From: Tetrastigma voinierianum
Taxonomy: Eukaryota; Streptophyta; Magnoliopsida; Vitales; Vitaceae
Reading direction: 5' to 3'
Assembly: GCA_016808115.1 (NCBI GenBank)
Contig: JAEQBH010000902.1
Coordinates: 160,559-224,558, forward strand
DNA length: 64,000 nt
Shown here piece after piece: positions 33,331-45,850 of this stretch (the first letter of the stretch is position 1; each line of letters starts with the position of its first letter). The translations under genes were made by a program, and so were the position numbers. The notes beneath the pieces are model-generated. The model was not told the DNA's origin. It made no database searches and was given only the letters and a program-made list of their open reading frames with translations.

Positions 33331-36235
33331 CTGGAAAAAATGTCACATTTTTTTGTGGCCTTTTTACAATTGAAATTGAATAAACTAAATTTGTATGTGA
33401 AATGATTACAGTTTCTTAGGTGAGATCCCAACTGAAAACCCATTTACATTTGACATCTTAGACTTAGGACCAATGTATTCAAGTGTGAATGTAAGAGATT
33501 AAGTACTAACAAGAAAAAGACTTTCATCTCATATGAGTTTAAGTAAAGGAAGAAGAATAAAGTGAACATCAAAGCATCTACATTGAGAATTGCATCAGAA
33601 AATATCTGAAGATGTTATTCTATGCACAAGAAAACATGCAAGGTATGCTTCCACCCTCTTACTCTACATAATGTTTAGCTCATGGTAATGAATTAATGTT
33701 TACCTTAATTAGAAAAAGACAACGTTTTCTGTATATTAAGGGGAAACGGGTAAACTAAAAAAATGGTGCACATTAAATAATAAAAAAAAACTAACTAAGT
33801 AGACATAAAAACTTGATTCTTGAAAGATGGGTTGGAAAAGATGGAAAGACCAGTGAAAGTAAAGGAATCTCAAAGGAATGTAATTGAGATCCAGCTACAT
33901 GTTGACCATCACATTCAGAGCATTGTCTGCTATTGTAAAACCCGGGAAAATTCAAATTTTCTGAAAAATGGTAAAATGGTAATTTCGGAGAAAATCCAAA
34001 ATTTTTCTAGATCTCGGATCACGAAACGGATTTCACTGTTTAAATCGTCTCGCGAAATCTAGCTACCACGTCGAATTTTATCGAATTCCGAGACATTTGG
34101 AATTTCACGTTTTTCGAGGCACTGTGTCGGGTGCCATATGACGGATTGTGAAAGACATGTGATGTGACAAAAGTCACCTACTACATGTACCCATGTGATA
34201 CATGTTGCATGATTAGTGAGAGGATGGAGATGAATGACTTAGATTAAGCCATGTGTCAAATAGTTAAATGAAGGGACAAGGATGGAATTTTTGAAAAGTT
34301 TAAATGAATAAGACAAAAATAAATAGTCTTCTTCTCCAATTGGAAAGCAAAAACGTGGAGTGAGGGTGAGTTTCAGATTTTAGAGAGAGAAAATTTGACT
34401 TCTCTCTAGATTTCCCCGCGTTTGGACTCGGAGCAAGAAGCAAAGTTGTTCTCGCGGCGAGGGCTACGCATGGGCACCGATTTTGTGGAGTTCCGACAAC
34501 TCCAAGAGGTAGGGATCTTTTCCTACTTGGTTTATTCTTTGGCTAAGAGCCATTTTAATGGATGGGGATTTGTTGAGGCCTGAATGGCCATGTTATCAGT
34601 CTCAAAATCTTTGAACCGAGTGAATAAATCCCTACTTGTGTGGCCGTGAACAATGCCGACCCTAGGGTTTCACTATTCACATGATTGGTTGTGTAGTTTT
34701 TGTGTTGTTGAGTGATTCAAAATGAATTGCTTGGATTGTAATTAGCCCATGTGTGAGCTAAGTTTGATGTTATTATTGTGAATTGAATAATGTGAATTAT
34801 GTGAATTAAATTTTGTTAATATATACATGTAAAATATATTAGCATAAATTGTTTGGAAATGGCATAATGTATTCCATATGCACCGGGGCACCCTAGAACG
34901 GTAGCCGTGAGTGCATGACATGAAAGAAAATGAAAGAAGATGAAAATGGTTGTAAAAGGAAATTCAAGGAAGATTTTCCGAATAATTGCCTTGAGATGTC
35001 TCAACAAGCTTCATCTCTGAGGTCGACTCCATGACTATTTTAGAGAATTAACAACAATTCAATTCCCTGAGAGTTGTCCAATATATTTACCGAACTCGTA
35101 ATACTGAGGACAAAAACCCGTTTATTTTGAAAACTGTATTTCTTGCTCGCAGATTTGGCTTATGATGTGTGAGAGTTTGGTGAGGACTCGAGACATGGGA
35201 TTGGGCATGTAGACATTCAAGTAGGATCATATTATTGAGTGTGTTTATGTTGCCAAGACACATGTGCACTTAAAGGAGTAACACAGGAAATTATCACTAC
35301 TGGGCATTGCTCACTCTGTCGAAGGATCATTATTTCGCATACAAAGGAGTAAATTGTGAAGACGGCGCTCACTAGAGGCCGATTTCGAAGAAAGCCTGAT
35401 TGGTGGCTTTGATATTTTATTTTGTAAATACGAGTAAAACTTCTAAATTTTGATATATGTTTTCAAGAGTAATGTAATAACTTCTTGAACTATTGTTATA
35501 TAGTTGATGTATTCTTTGATGAATATTGGATGTATGGGCCCAAGTGGCCGTTTACTATGTACATGTCTCATGATATGAGACACGCTTATTCAGTGTCGAC
35601 GGTGGTCAACAAGGGACCCCCAGGATTGGGGTGTCACAGCTATACTGAAAGAACAATGCATTATAGTCTAAAAGTGGAAGCATTGTACCTCGCATGAAGG
35701 TTGCAAGAAGAAAAAAAAATAGATCTTCCCAGATTATATTCGACACCAAACATCTCAACTATCTAGATGGTTGGCTGTACCACATTCAGTTAGAGATTTT
35801 CAATTCTCTCAACAATTTACAAACGCATGTAGCTCGAGATTGATAGATTCATGATCAGAGAAGGTTAAAGTTAAGAATATAAACAAATGGCCTTGACACG
35901 CATCAGAGAATTGTTTTATGACCTCCTAACTTGATATTCTTTAAAACAATTCCATCAAGAACAAGTTCATGATGCATATAATTTCTTTATATGACCCATA
36001 GAGCTCCATCAACTGGATAGCCCGCATAAGAATTACCCCATACATAAGAAAAACAAGCATGTAAATGGGCTTCATAGCAATGATCCGTATATCCAATTAT
36101 GTCTAACTGCCGGCCCGGTTTTAGTAAAAGCAACCAATCAAAACAACGTGACATTAGCTAATGCATATGCAACATGAAACAAAATATACTCAAGGAAATC
36201 AAATGTCCAATATCCAATGGAAAAAGACCAAAATA
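33331..36235 (-). other. Intron of the RBM28-like gene, carrying a solo LTR
   Basis: Bounded by GT (36235-36234) and AG (33332-33331) on the minus strand. Without the LTR and one TSD copy it would be about 1.2 kb. Positions 33340-33933 and 35639-36235 are AT-rich and show no other coding block. Confidence 0.65.
33934..35638 (+). mobile_element. Solo LTR, TGTAAAACCC subfamily, inside the RBM28-like intron
   Basis: Starts TGTAAAACCCGGGAAAATTC and ends TTGGGGTGTCACA. It is flanked by perfect 5-bp copies of GCTAT (33929-33933 and 35639-35643). There is no internal element sequence, so it is a product of LTR-LTR recombination. It is antisense to the host exons. It carries GTGACAAAAGTCAC at 34164-34177, also present in sister LTRs. 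Confidence 0.9.
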
Positions 36236-36378
36236 CTCTTATCATGGTGTTCAAGATCTTCTTTTTGAAAAGGATATTATAGACCGTGATCTGCGGCCAA
36301 CCTTCTCCGCTTGGCAAAGGGACATCCTCTGCCATATCAGCATCAAGAAGCCCACCAAATATGACAGTCCGAGCAATC
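36236..36378 (-). pseudogene. RBM28/Nop4-like RNA-binding protein, preceding exon
   Basis: The minus strand begins after an AG at 36380-36379 with IARTVIFGGLLDADMAEDV, a hallmark segment of plant RBM28-like proteins before an internal RRM. It then runs through a QAEKVG block, broken by at least two indels, to SKEDLEHHDK, ending at a GTATTT donor. Joined to 33330 the reading continues as KSLSQD, the expected protein order, so exon phase is conserved. The intron is 2,905 bp and includes a 1,705-bp solo LTR. Exons encoding RRM1 are not visible upstream. Confidence 0.72.
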
Positions 36379-36380
36379 CT

Positions 36381-37051
36381 TTGACATCAACAAAATGCAC
36401 ATCAAGACAATTTTTTGAAGGATTAGACCTATTCATCATATTAAATGAAGAACAACAAGAACATACCATACAATAGTGAAATTTAAATAATTGAATAAAA
36501 AAGAACATAATGATTAACTTTGCAACTCAGAAAAATTTAGCAACTCCAAAAGCAATTCATAATCTATCAAAAATAAATATTTAGGAAACAATCATACATC
36601 AATCCAATAGTATTAAATACAAAATACTAATAAATAGTATAATTAGGGGGGTTTAATTCTCACTGAGTAGCAAAAGATCCATTCAACATTGAGGGTACAA
36701 GATTATGCTAGGTCAACAAATGTTTGACTCCTAGGATTCATCTCAACTCTACTTAAGCAAAATACAGCCACCAATAAAGGGTTTGAAAAGGGAAATCTTT
36801 CTTTTGTTTTGTTTTCTTAAAAATTAATAATCGTTTAAACAAGGAGGGGATTCGCTCTAATTCATCAAACCATCTCTTTTCATCTGAAAATTATCTTTAG
36901 GGCAAAAGGAAAAACAGCCAACTTTGAGGAAACTTTTCCTTCAAACAGGCAACCCCTAGAAGGCGTTTTCAAAACCAAAAATCCACACACACTAGGACGA
37001 AAACATATCTCGACTCCAAACAACAAAGAAAAACAAAAAGGAAAACCTTAC
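36381..37051 (-). other. Presumed intron between the RBM28-like exon and an upstream exon-like segment
   Basis: AT-rich, with no recognisable coding block. RRM1 of an RBM28-like protein would be expected on this side but is not here. Confidence 0.4.
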
Positions 37052-37375
37052 TGCTTCATGATCCACAAATTCCTAGACGGATTTGATATTTGACTTGATG
37101 GCAGGAACAAGAGTATCATCCGCACTGGATGTCTCCTTCTCAGCAGATGAAGAAGAAGAAGAAGAAGAAGAATAAAAGTGAAGCAGCAATAGCGTTGAAG
37201 CAAATGGCTCGGGATGTATTTGTGAGAGAGAGTAGGTTAAGAAGAAGAACTGCATTTAAAGAGCGGTGAACAGAGCAAAGTAGTACTGGTGATGATTTCT
37301 TATTTCAACTGTACGCACCACCGCAAGAGGCGATATAGATGAAATTGATCTGCAAAGAATGGTTGTGATCGCCAT
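37052..37375 (-). pseudogene. Unrecognised first-exon-like segment with possible organelle-targeting start
   Basis: On the minus strand an ATG at 37375 opens MAITTILCRSISSISPLAVV, a Ser/Arg-rich, acid-free start of the kind seen in mitochondrial or plastid targeting peptides. An in-frame TAA occurs at 37258-37256. The frame then continues with a leucine-rich stretch, a run of nine serines, and SAEKETSSADDTLVPAIK. It finally reaches a GTAAGG donor-like site at 37051. I do not recognise the protein. The position next to TATA- and telo-box-like elements makes a real 5' exon plausible. The internal stop means it is broken or mis-sequenced. It is not part of any RBM28 I know. Confidence 0.4.
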
Positions 37376-37392
37376 CTTACTTACATAGAGAA

Positions 37393-37482
37393 TTAGGGTT
37401 TAGGAGCTTGGATAAGGCTATGGTGATTTAAGGTTTAGGAGGATTTAGGGATTTTGGTCTGATCCTGAAAGTTATATTTATA
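37393..37482 (-). promoter_or_regulatory. Candidate promoter: TATA box and telo-box-like motif
   Basis: On the minus strand TATAAATATA (37482-37473) lies about 100 bp upstream of the ATG at 37375. AAACCCTAA (37401-37393) lies between them. The latter matches the plant telo-box common in promoters and 5' leaders of translation-related genes. CCTAAACC/CCTAAATCC variants sit just upstream. Confidence 0.45.
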
Positions 37483-37489
37483 GCCTATA

Positions 37490-38610
37490 GGGTTGTCTTG
37501 GTCAAGAGCTTTGAGATAACACGTTTTTCGAAGTAACCATCTTCTGCTCAAAATATGTCGATAAAATGTAAAAAAATATTGATAAAATATCGGTTAAATG
37601 CCCTAAAGTATAAAATATTGGTAAACACAAACCATATTTGGTATATTGATGGATATATTTACATAAATATCGATAAATATAAAATATTTGAAATTTATTA
37701 AAAATAATTTAAAATGTGATCAAATAAGTAAAAAGGCATATATTAAAATTATTTTATAAATATAATATATACATTAATACTTAAATTTTAAATATATAAA
37801 TATAATGAATAATTGATTTCATTCTATAAATATAAATTATTTATTTTATTCAAATAATTTAATTATCAAATAATTATTATTGTTTAAACACATGATTGAT
37901 TGAGATATCAAAATAGAAAAGATAAAAAATTTAAATACTTGATTGAACAAAAATGTAAAGTCGAGATTACTAGTATAAAAATCAAAAAAGTTTAAACACT
38001 TATAGTCATTATATAATAGAACCCTTTATTAGTCTACAAGCCCCCATTGTTCTAGAGATTTAGGATAGTTTCATATTAGCATAAAATTCACTTTTTGACT
38101 ACTTGCAGAAAATAAATATGATCAACTAGGCTCAATTAATGCTTTGTGGTAAACTTTTTAAGAATCCACAAACTTCTTAAAGTTATTCAACCAATACAAG
38201 CGTTCTTCGTTCTTATTTTTTCAGGCGTAATCGTGCAAGAAATTGTATATGTTGGGCTTAATTCCTCAAATCTCCAAATACTTGTGGATAGCATTCCGAA
38301 GATTCACATTCATTTCCCTACGAGAAGAGGAAAAGAGACGCATTGAAGGGGAAATGTTAAACCATGTAACAAATGATCAATACAAATCTTTCAAAACAAA
38401 TAAAACTGCATTCTATGATTTGTATGCATTCTAATGATGTGTAGAAGCAAATAGCCATGTAAAGTTCAGATGATGCATGCATGTATAAGCACATAATACA
38501 ACAAATTAAGGTCTAGGTCACACTAGACATCCATTCTCTAGCTACTTAATTGAAGCATGAAAAGGAAGATTACAAAATACGTCAGTGGGAAAATATCGCT
38601 CAAATGTTCA

Positions 38611-38668
<58 letters not shown>

Positions 38669-39250
38669 ATATTTCAAAATTTCCTTAGCCATTGATAAAC
38701 ATATTGAATATTAGGTAATCAGAGCTTCTGCATTTGGTTAACCTAACCTAATCCGATGTCGACCTGCTTAGCACTCATTTCTTGTAAGTTGTTGGACTTG
38801 GGGTTCAATTTCATCGAATCCTGATTTAAATTCTGATTGACGGCTTAATGGTTTGGGTAAATCTCAATTCAAACTAAAAATCCAAGTGTATAAGAGTATA
38901 AACTAGTAAATGTACACTTGGGATCATATATAAAAATGTATAATAAATAATATTTGAAGGATCTTATTATTCAAAAGTTATTTTTCTAAATAAATAATTT
39001 AATGGTTTTTTTTTTTATTTCAAAACTCATATTGAAGAAATGTGATCGCAAGAAATCCACATCTGGGTTACGCGTAATAATGTATCCAATCGATTGAACA
39101 TAACCAAATGAATTTAAAATTTTTATCCCCAATCCCACCAAGGATCATATGCTTACAAAATCGAAGGAAGGGTAAATCCAAATCCACTCCCTCTTGTAGA
39201 TCTACCGCTGCTTTCCTTCAAAGTTTGCGTTCTGGTTTATTCGATCTAAA
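37490..39250. other. AT-rich intergenic DNA
   Basis: No gene is seen. Positions 37560-37920 are extremely AT-rich with recurrent ATCGATAAA/AAAATATT motifs. Positions 39140-39250 are less AT-rich and include a plus-strand frame reading SYAYKIEGRVNPNPLPLVDL, which I do not recognise. Confidence 0.5.
38613..38666. repeat. (AT)27 microsatellite
   Basis: Uninterrupted AT dinucleotides. Confidence 0.95.
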
Positions 39251-39256
39251 GGTGTT

Positions 39257-41227
39257 GTAAGACCGAGAAATTCCAATTTCGAAAAAGGCAAAAATCAGAC
39301 TTTGGTTACTAAATTGTAATCGTTGCAATCCAAAATTTATTCTCTAGATCTCTGATGAAGAAACAGATTGCACAGTTGGAATCATCTCGCGAAATTTAGC
39401 TAGCACGTAAAATTTCGTTAAATTACGCAGATACCGGCTGACACGTCGAGGCACTCCGCCAGTGTTTAAATTGCTTTGACGCGTCGAAAGTCACATATAA
39501 CACATACTCACAAAAATTCATAAGTGGTATGGAGCAGAGAAAGTATGAAAATGGATGATCGAGATAGTGCCGAATGTCAAATCAAAGTTAAGGACAATCG
39601 CATAAAGGAAAAGATTTAATGATAATAAGACAAAACACTCAATAGTGTTTATCTTCTCAAATGCCAAAAAGGGAAAACGGGAATTGAGCAGGGAGATGCA
39701 AGAGGGTTTAGAAATGCAGGTTTATGAGAGAGTCTTCTTTCTCTCTAGAAACACGTGAGATCCCAATCGTCATAGCCAGACAAGAAGGGAAGTCGCTTCA
39801 CGAGAGGGCTTCCGGATACCGGATGCAGGAGTTGTCTCAAACTCCGAGAGGTGGGTTTCTCCCTACTTGGCGTTTTATTTCGTTTAAGTACTATGTAAAT
39901 AAGCCGGTTGGTCGAGGCCTTGAACGGCCGCTTGATCGTCCTGCAACTTATAATCGAATTGTTGTAAATTTTGAAGCTCAAATCGCGGCATCCGTGACTA
40001 AGCACGACTGGCTCAAGGTCGGATCGCGTACCATGTGCGTTAATGCATGCTTTGATGTGTATGAGGTCGGAATCGGCCGAGAAATACGAGTTCACAAAGT
40101 GAACCGATAATTTGTGTTTTGATAGGAACTACTTACCTAGGGTTTTACTGTTCCCGAAACAGTGACCACAAAATAATTTTTGTGAAAATATGTGTTTGGT
40201 CGAGTGATTCAAGTGGAATTGCTCGTGTTTGATAATTAGCCCAAGTGAGCTAATTTTTGGTGTAATGAATTGTGGAATTACATGACGTGATTTAAATTAT
40301 AATATATGCATGGTGATATATTTGCTTGTGCGTCATGAGTTGTTGTGTATATCATGAACGCATTTATATGCACCAAGAATCTAGAAATTAGGTGAGTGTA
40401 CGACATGGAAAAATTGAAAGAAACAAAACGTTTTTGAAAGGAATTTCACAGATGTATTTCCAGAGAATGGGGTTTGAGACGGTCCAACAGATCATTTCGG
40501 ATGAGGACCATGGATCAAGCTGAAGGTTCTTCCAACACATTGCTTCGGAGGGTAGTCCCACATTTTTACCGATATTTCAATAGTATAGTTTCTCAAAACA
40601 ACAAGAATTGTTTTGAAAAAGATGTTTTCTCATACATGGCTTAGGCAGGTGTGAGGGAGTCAGTGAGGACTCGGGGTATGAGTCGATCATGTAGACATTC
40701 AAGTAGGATCATGTATTTGCTTGAATGTGTGGTTATTTTGGAGCATTGCATATGCACTTTCATAGTGTGGAGAGTAACCCACTTGGGTGATTCCACCACT
40801 ATATTAGCTCACCGTTGATGTGAACATATTTTCTTGCACAGGAGCGCACGAGGAGACGACTCGTCCTAGAGGCTGAGTTTAGAAGAAAAGCCGGATTGTG
40901 GCTTGGGTTTTATGATGTATACATGTATTAGAATTCTCTAATTTTAATATATGTGTTGTATAAAAGAGAATTGATTAACTCTTTTGAAACTATTGGATAT
41001 AGTTGTTTTATCATGATGAGTATAGTTATTGGGCCCAAGTGGTCGTTTTACTCATGTTGTGATTATATTGGACCGCTTGGGACAAAGGTTTACGCAGGTC
41101 AGATTCAGTGAGCTCCGCATTAAAAGGACACCATTTTTCCATTAAGTGGCGTCTGATAACCCGACATCCACTTGTATTCATGAGTTGACGGTAGAACAAC
41201 TGACCCCGGTTTGGGGGTTACGTCACA
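39257..41227 (+). mobile_element. Solo LTR, TGTAAGACC subfamily
   Basis: Starts TAAGACCGAGAAATTCC and ends TTACGTCACA. TGTTG occurs at 39252-39256 and at 41228-41232, a perfect 5-bp TSD if the first two bases (TG) of the LTR have been lost. It aligns with the LTRs of element E. It has no internal coding sequence. The 128-residue frame at 39724-40110 lies wholly within the LTR and is not a gene. Confidence 0.8.
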
Positions 41228-41403
41228 TGTTGCTTTCGAAAGCGACCACCTCTGCCAAGCATCCACACACGAACAAATAATGAACGATCTGTTGAATGCT
41301 AGTTCAGTTCTTCTCTTCTCAAAACGAAATTAGGTCTCTCTGCTTTTGGTTGTTCTTAGAGTAAAAACACTAATCTTCACTACAAAAAAATATATATGTC
41401 TCA

Positions 41404-41426
41404 CATATATATATATATATATATAG

Positions 41427-41485
<59 letters not shown>

Positions 41486-41500
41486 TATATATATATATAT
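41404..41500. repeat. (AT)n microsatellite with three interruptions
   Basis: AT dinucleotide runs at 41404-41425, 41429-41482 and 41485-41500. The minus-strand frame 41330-41536 (Ile/Tyr repeats) is its translation. Confidence 0.95.
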
Positions 41501-41511
41501 TAAACTCTCTT

Positions 41512-41668
41512 TTAAATAATAACAATTCAAATTCAAATCCTTATCGATAAGGAAACGAATTTATATTATTATATATTTAAATCAAGTTTTTAAATAATAA
41601 ATAATTTAAATTCAAATCCTTATCGATAAGGAAACAATTTATATTATTATATATTTAAAACTTTATTA
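41512..41668. repeat. 79-bp tandem duplication with a 14-bp palindrome
   Basis: Two adjacent copies share TTCAAATCCTTATCGATAAG and TTTATATTATTATATATTTA. The perfect palindrome CCTTATCGATAAGG is at 41539-41552 and 41618-41631, exactly 79 bp apart. Confidence 0.8.
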
Positions 41669-41883
41669 AAAAACCCTTTTACGTATTATTTCCTTATCCA
41701 ATAAGAAAATATAACAAACACTATTTGTTATAATTTAAATCACGACTTAAACTAAAATTAAATTTGAATTTAAATAATAATTATTTAGTAGTTATTTGTA
41801 ATTTAAAATAATCTCAATATTTAAATTACTATAGAGAATGAAAAACCATAACTGCTATTATTTGTTCTTCTAATGTGCGACCA

Positions 41884-44800
41884 TAGGTTCAATTAACATT
41901 GGCAAAGAGGCCTAAATTTAACACCCAAAATATACCATATAGCAGTTTTTGGACATGTTTAGGTATTTTGCAGCGTAATTTGAATGTTTCGTGAGTTAAA
42001 TGCTTAAACATGGAAACGAGAGACCTAAATTTACAAGACTTAAGGATAAAATCTAATTTGTCCAAAAGGGACTTAAAAGTCAAGGTTAACAAGAATTGAG
42101 GCCAAAATGAAATAAGGGAAGTTGGAGGACCACAAGGCAAATAACAACAAAGTTTGTTTATTAATAAAGAGGAGACCAAAATGGATTATTTTTTGTCTAA
42201 ACAAGGGTTTCACGTATGAGCAAAAAGGAAGAAGAGAGAAGAAGAGAAGAAGAGGGAGGAGCCAAAAGGTATGGAAACTAAGAGTTTTGTATGGATTTCA
42301 GATATGACTTTGGTATGGTTTCTTTTTGTACAAGAATTTTTGGGTATGATTGTTAGGGTTTGGTTTTGAAGAGGTCTGTTCTCTAGGGTTTTGATAGGAA
42401 CCCATCCTAACTCTAGAATTAAGGGAAGTTTGGTTGAAAATCCCTAGTTGATCATAATTAAATATGGAATCCTTCACAATTCCAAAGTTTTGGTAGAATT
42501 GGGTGAATGTTTGGATTCTTTGTCTGATTAAAAGTATTGGGGGAGTTGTTTAGAGGGATTCCATGTTAGTTTTTACGAAGGATGTAATAGGAGGATCTAT
42601 GGAAGAAAGTGCATGAAAATGAGAAAATACACATTATGAGAAATTTTTATAGACATGTACCGAGACACTCAACATGTACCGTACAGCCGGTTTCGGTCAC
42701 CAGCTGAATATGTACCGGCACACTCAGTGCACCGCATGTAATCGTCTGCTTTTTCTCTCACTCACTAGTTTTCGATTTTAGCCATAACTTACTCATTTCT
42801 TATCCGATTTGAGGGATTCTAGCCGCAAATTAAAATACTTCGCGAGAATCCTAAACATCCTCAAATAGGAATTGGCTATATTCTCGACTCTATGTGGCCC
42901 AAATCCACCCATGAGCCAAGCCAATTCTTGCACCACATAATCACAGAGTAGTCCGGATTGTTTTGAACGATTCAGTTCCGCGTTCGACGGTGAATCTAGT
43001 TGGAGGAGAACCCTTAGCACATTAGCTTTAAAGGAGTATAAAGAACTAGTGTCAAATATGGAGACAAGGCACTAGAAAATGAATATTTCAAACTGTCCCT
43101 CGGGTAAAATCGGCAAACCGACTAGTTGACATGAAAATACCATAACTTGAGTTTGGATGATCCGATTGGAATGATTCCACTTCTATGTTGATTCATAAAC
43201 AAGAATACATGAATGATGTGAATACGTAAGTATTCTCAGATAAGTATATATATGAAATGCCATATGTAAGAGGCATGAAATAAGGAAAGTATAGGAAGGC
43301 AAATATGTCATAAAAACATAATGTGGCTAAGAAGGCCCCTATTATAAGATATAAGTTACCTAACTAAAATAATTGCAAATTGCCTAAGACCAATATTGAA
43401 ATTTGACATGGCACCTATGTTACGCGGCAGCACGTATAGCAATTTCCTACTTCCGACAAACGACGACACTCTCGCCGCTGCTTCGCACTCCCGCTTTATG
43501 TCAGCGGTACTTCAAGATCAGACTTTACCTTCGGTACTTATTGCGCCGTGGTCCTACTATTTTGTATTGACGGTCTATGCAATCCGTGAGAAGGATAAGA
43601 ATTTCAGATAAAGAATAAAAGAGTAAAGAAATGAATATGGTAAAGGTCTCAATGTACCCGGTACTCTCAGACTGCTCACAGGCCTACTACCTCCGTACAA
43701 TGAATCAGAGCGACTGCACTTTTTGTACTGTAATGTCTGATAACACATCCAAATACGTAAGTGCTCAAATACAAGTATATCGGTTCAAGATCAGATGTTC
43801 GTGAATACACGATAAGATCCGAATACAATTAAGTTCTCCTAAATACAATTGCTCTCCGAATACAAGATAATGCTCCGGTGAAGACAAGTATAAGTTCAGA
43901 ATACACTTATAAGATCCAAATACAAGTAAGTGTCTAAATACAAGTATGCCCAGAAGACGCTAGTATAAGTTCTGAAGAATTTATGATTTGAAATACAATT
44001 AAGGTCTAAATACAAGTATACGCCTGGCGACAAGTATTAAGCAAGTAATACAATTTATAAGATCCCAACAAGTAAGTGCCCAAATACAAGTATATGTTTT
44101 GTAAGACAATATAAGTTCCAGAAGGCAAGATCCGAAATACAAGGATGTGCTCCTATATACGCATACGTCTTAAGACAAGTATAAGTTCAGAATAATAATG
44201 ATAAGATCCGTATTACATGGAAGGTCTAATACAAGACAGACTGAAATACTGAATAAACTCGAGTGCGGTATAGATCCACATGTTAAGATAAGATATGCTC
44301 AGCGAAGTATAAAATACGGGCACTATATAAGTTCTATAGTACCCACGGTACTTATCTGACGAATTAGTACCTACAGTACCTCAGAAATATAGGTTCTCAG
44401 AAAATTTTGGCGTAACGTCGAGGGATCCCGATAAGGATGAACTCAAGAGGTACCCACGGTACTCCACAGATAAGGATAGGCTCATATACCCTCAAAGATG
44501 ATACCCAGAATTTATCGCAGAGCACCTACGGGTACCTCCAACAAAATCTCAAGCAAAGATAAGCATAATTTCTATGGTATAAGCATGAGCTTTGTGAAAG
44601 TATCTAAGGGCACTCTAAGTGACATAAGTTCAGATTCATACACGTGGAGATCCAGATGACATAAGTACAAAGACGTAACAAGCATATGTTATAGTTATGA
44701 AACTCCCACGGAGATCCGAACTAAGAGGTGAGATAGAAGTGTATGAGTAATGCGATAAGCAACCTCTCCGTCTAAGTATATGTATGGTTCAACCGTATAT

Positions 44801-45850
44801 ATGAATCCAATAAGTATAATATGTCCTGGCTGAGATAAGTATAAATATAATCCCACGGGAGATAAGTATCGCCTCCGATGTGTCTTAAGGTCCTGGGAGA
44901 TCTTAAATAATTATAAGTCCGAGACAAGTATCGCGATGTTCCCATATATGTCATTGGGGAGACTCGAATAAGTGCATACGCTCGATACAAACATAAGTAT
45001 GTGTCCTCTATGAGAGATTGAACAAGAATAAGTCTATCATTAGTATAAGATCCTGCATAAGTATAAGTTTGTTATAAGTATGTCAAAGACAAGACACGAG
45101 ATATCTGAAAAAGCATAAGTTTATTACAAGGATATTTATACATGTAAATGTGTTATATGAATTCATGAGATTTTGATATCTGTTTCTGTTATATGTTTAT
45201 TATGATTTAGTAAAAATGCATGTGTATTTCTGTATAAGTTATAAGATATGTTTCCCACTAAGCGTAAAGCTTAGCATGGGTTTTTAATCCGCAGGTACAG
45301 AGAAGACGCCAAGAAACATCCGCATACACCGTCAACACACTAGGTAAGTGTCCACTACATGTAGGTTCCGTACTGGGATGAAAATGTAAAAGTACGCTTG
45401 TATATGTAAACGGGACCCGTGATATGTGTATAGATTTTGACTGACACCAATTCTGTAGAAGTATTTTGATTCTCTTGTTAGAAGATGTGGGCCATACCCA
45501 CGTGTCCCTGCATGGACTTTAAAAAAATATCAAAAAGAGTCCCAAAGATATGGTCTCGTCCCGAAACCCAGGCTCGATCCGCCAACTGGCCTGGACGGAA
45601 TCTGGCTGACAAAAATCACATTTTGATCCTACAAGTCATAAGTGGCCTCTAGCAAGACATTATGACTACCCAAGTTAAATGAAAAGCCTGCGATCCGAGA
45701 CAACCTTAATATAGCTAATGACATAATCCTTAGCTCATGATATTCATAGAATATAAGCATGGACAAAGCCAACCTTATATCGCTCCATCTTGATTACTCT
45801 CAAACCAATTGGGGATCGACTCAAACAAATGACATTGATCTCTATCAAGC
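41884..45850 (+). other. Long LTR-like segment of an unidentified retroelement
   Basis: No gene is seen. Features suggest LTR or leader DNA read on the plus strand: a GAAGAGAGAAGAAGAG tract at 42229-42260 followed by GGAGCCAAAAGG, a central tandem array, and TTTCCCACTAAGCGTAAAGC at about 45251-45270 followed by GGTACAGAGAAGACGCC, a block of a kind I have seen near the end of plant gypsy LTRs. GTACCG-containing phrases recur at 42658-42740 and 43650-43680. I could not define TG/CA ends or a TSD. Confidence 0.4.
43740..45130 (+). repeat. Degenerate tandem array of AATACAAGTATAAGTTC / AAGATCCGAATACAAGTAAG units
   Basis: Units of about 30-35 bp, often paired as about 65-70 bp, contain AATACAAGTATA, TAAGTTC, AAGATCCGAATACAAG and AAGTGTCTAAATAC. 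The best-preserved part is 43740-44260. Units then diverge but keep the AGTATAAGT core to about 45130. The arrangement looks like an internal LTR expansion. Confidence 0.75.

Noticed and set aside
39724..40110. 128-residue plus-strand frame as a gene
   Set aside because: It is wholly inside a solo LTR with a target duplication; sister LTRs do not preserve the frame.
41330..41536. Ile/Tyr-repeat protein on the minus strand
   Set aside because: It is a translation of an (AT)n microsatellite.
43740..45130. CRISPR or centromeric satellite
   Set aside because: Units are too short and too degenerate, and the array is confined to 1.4 kb.
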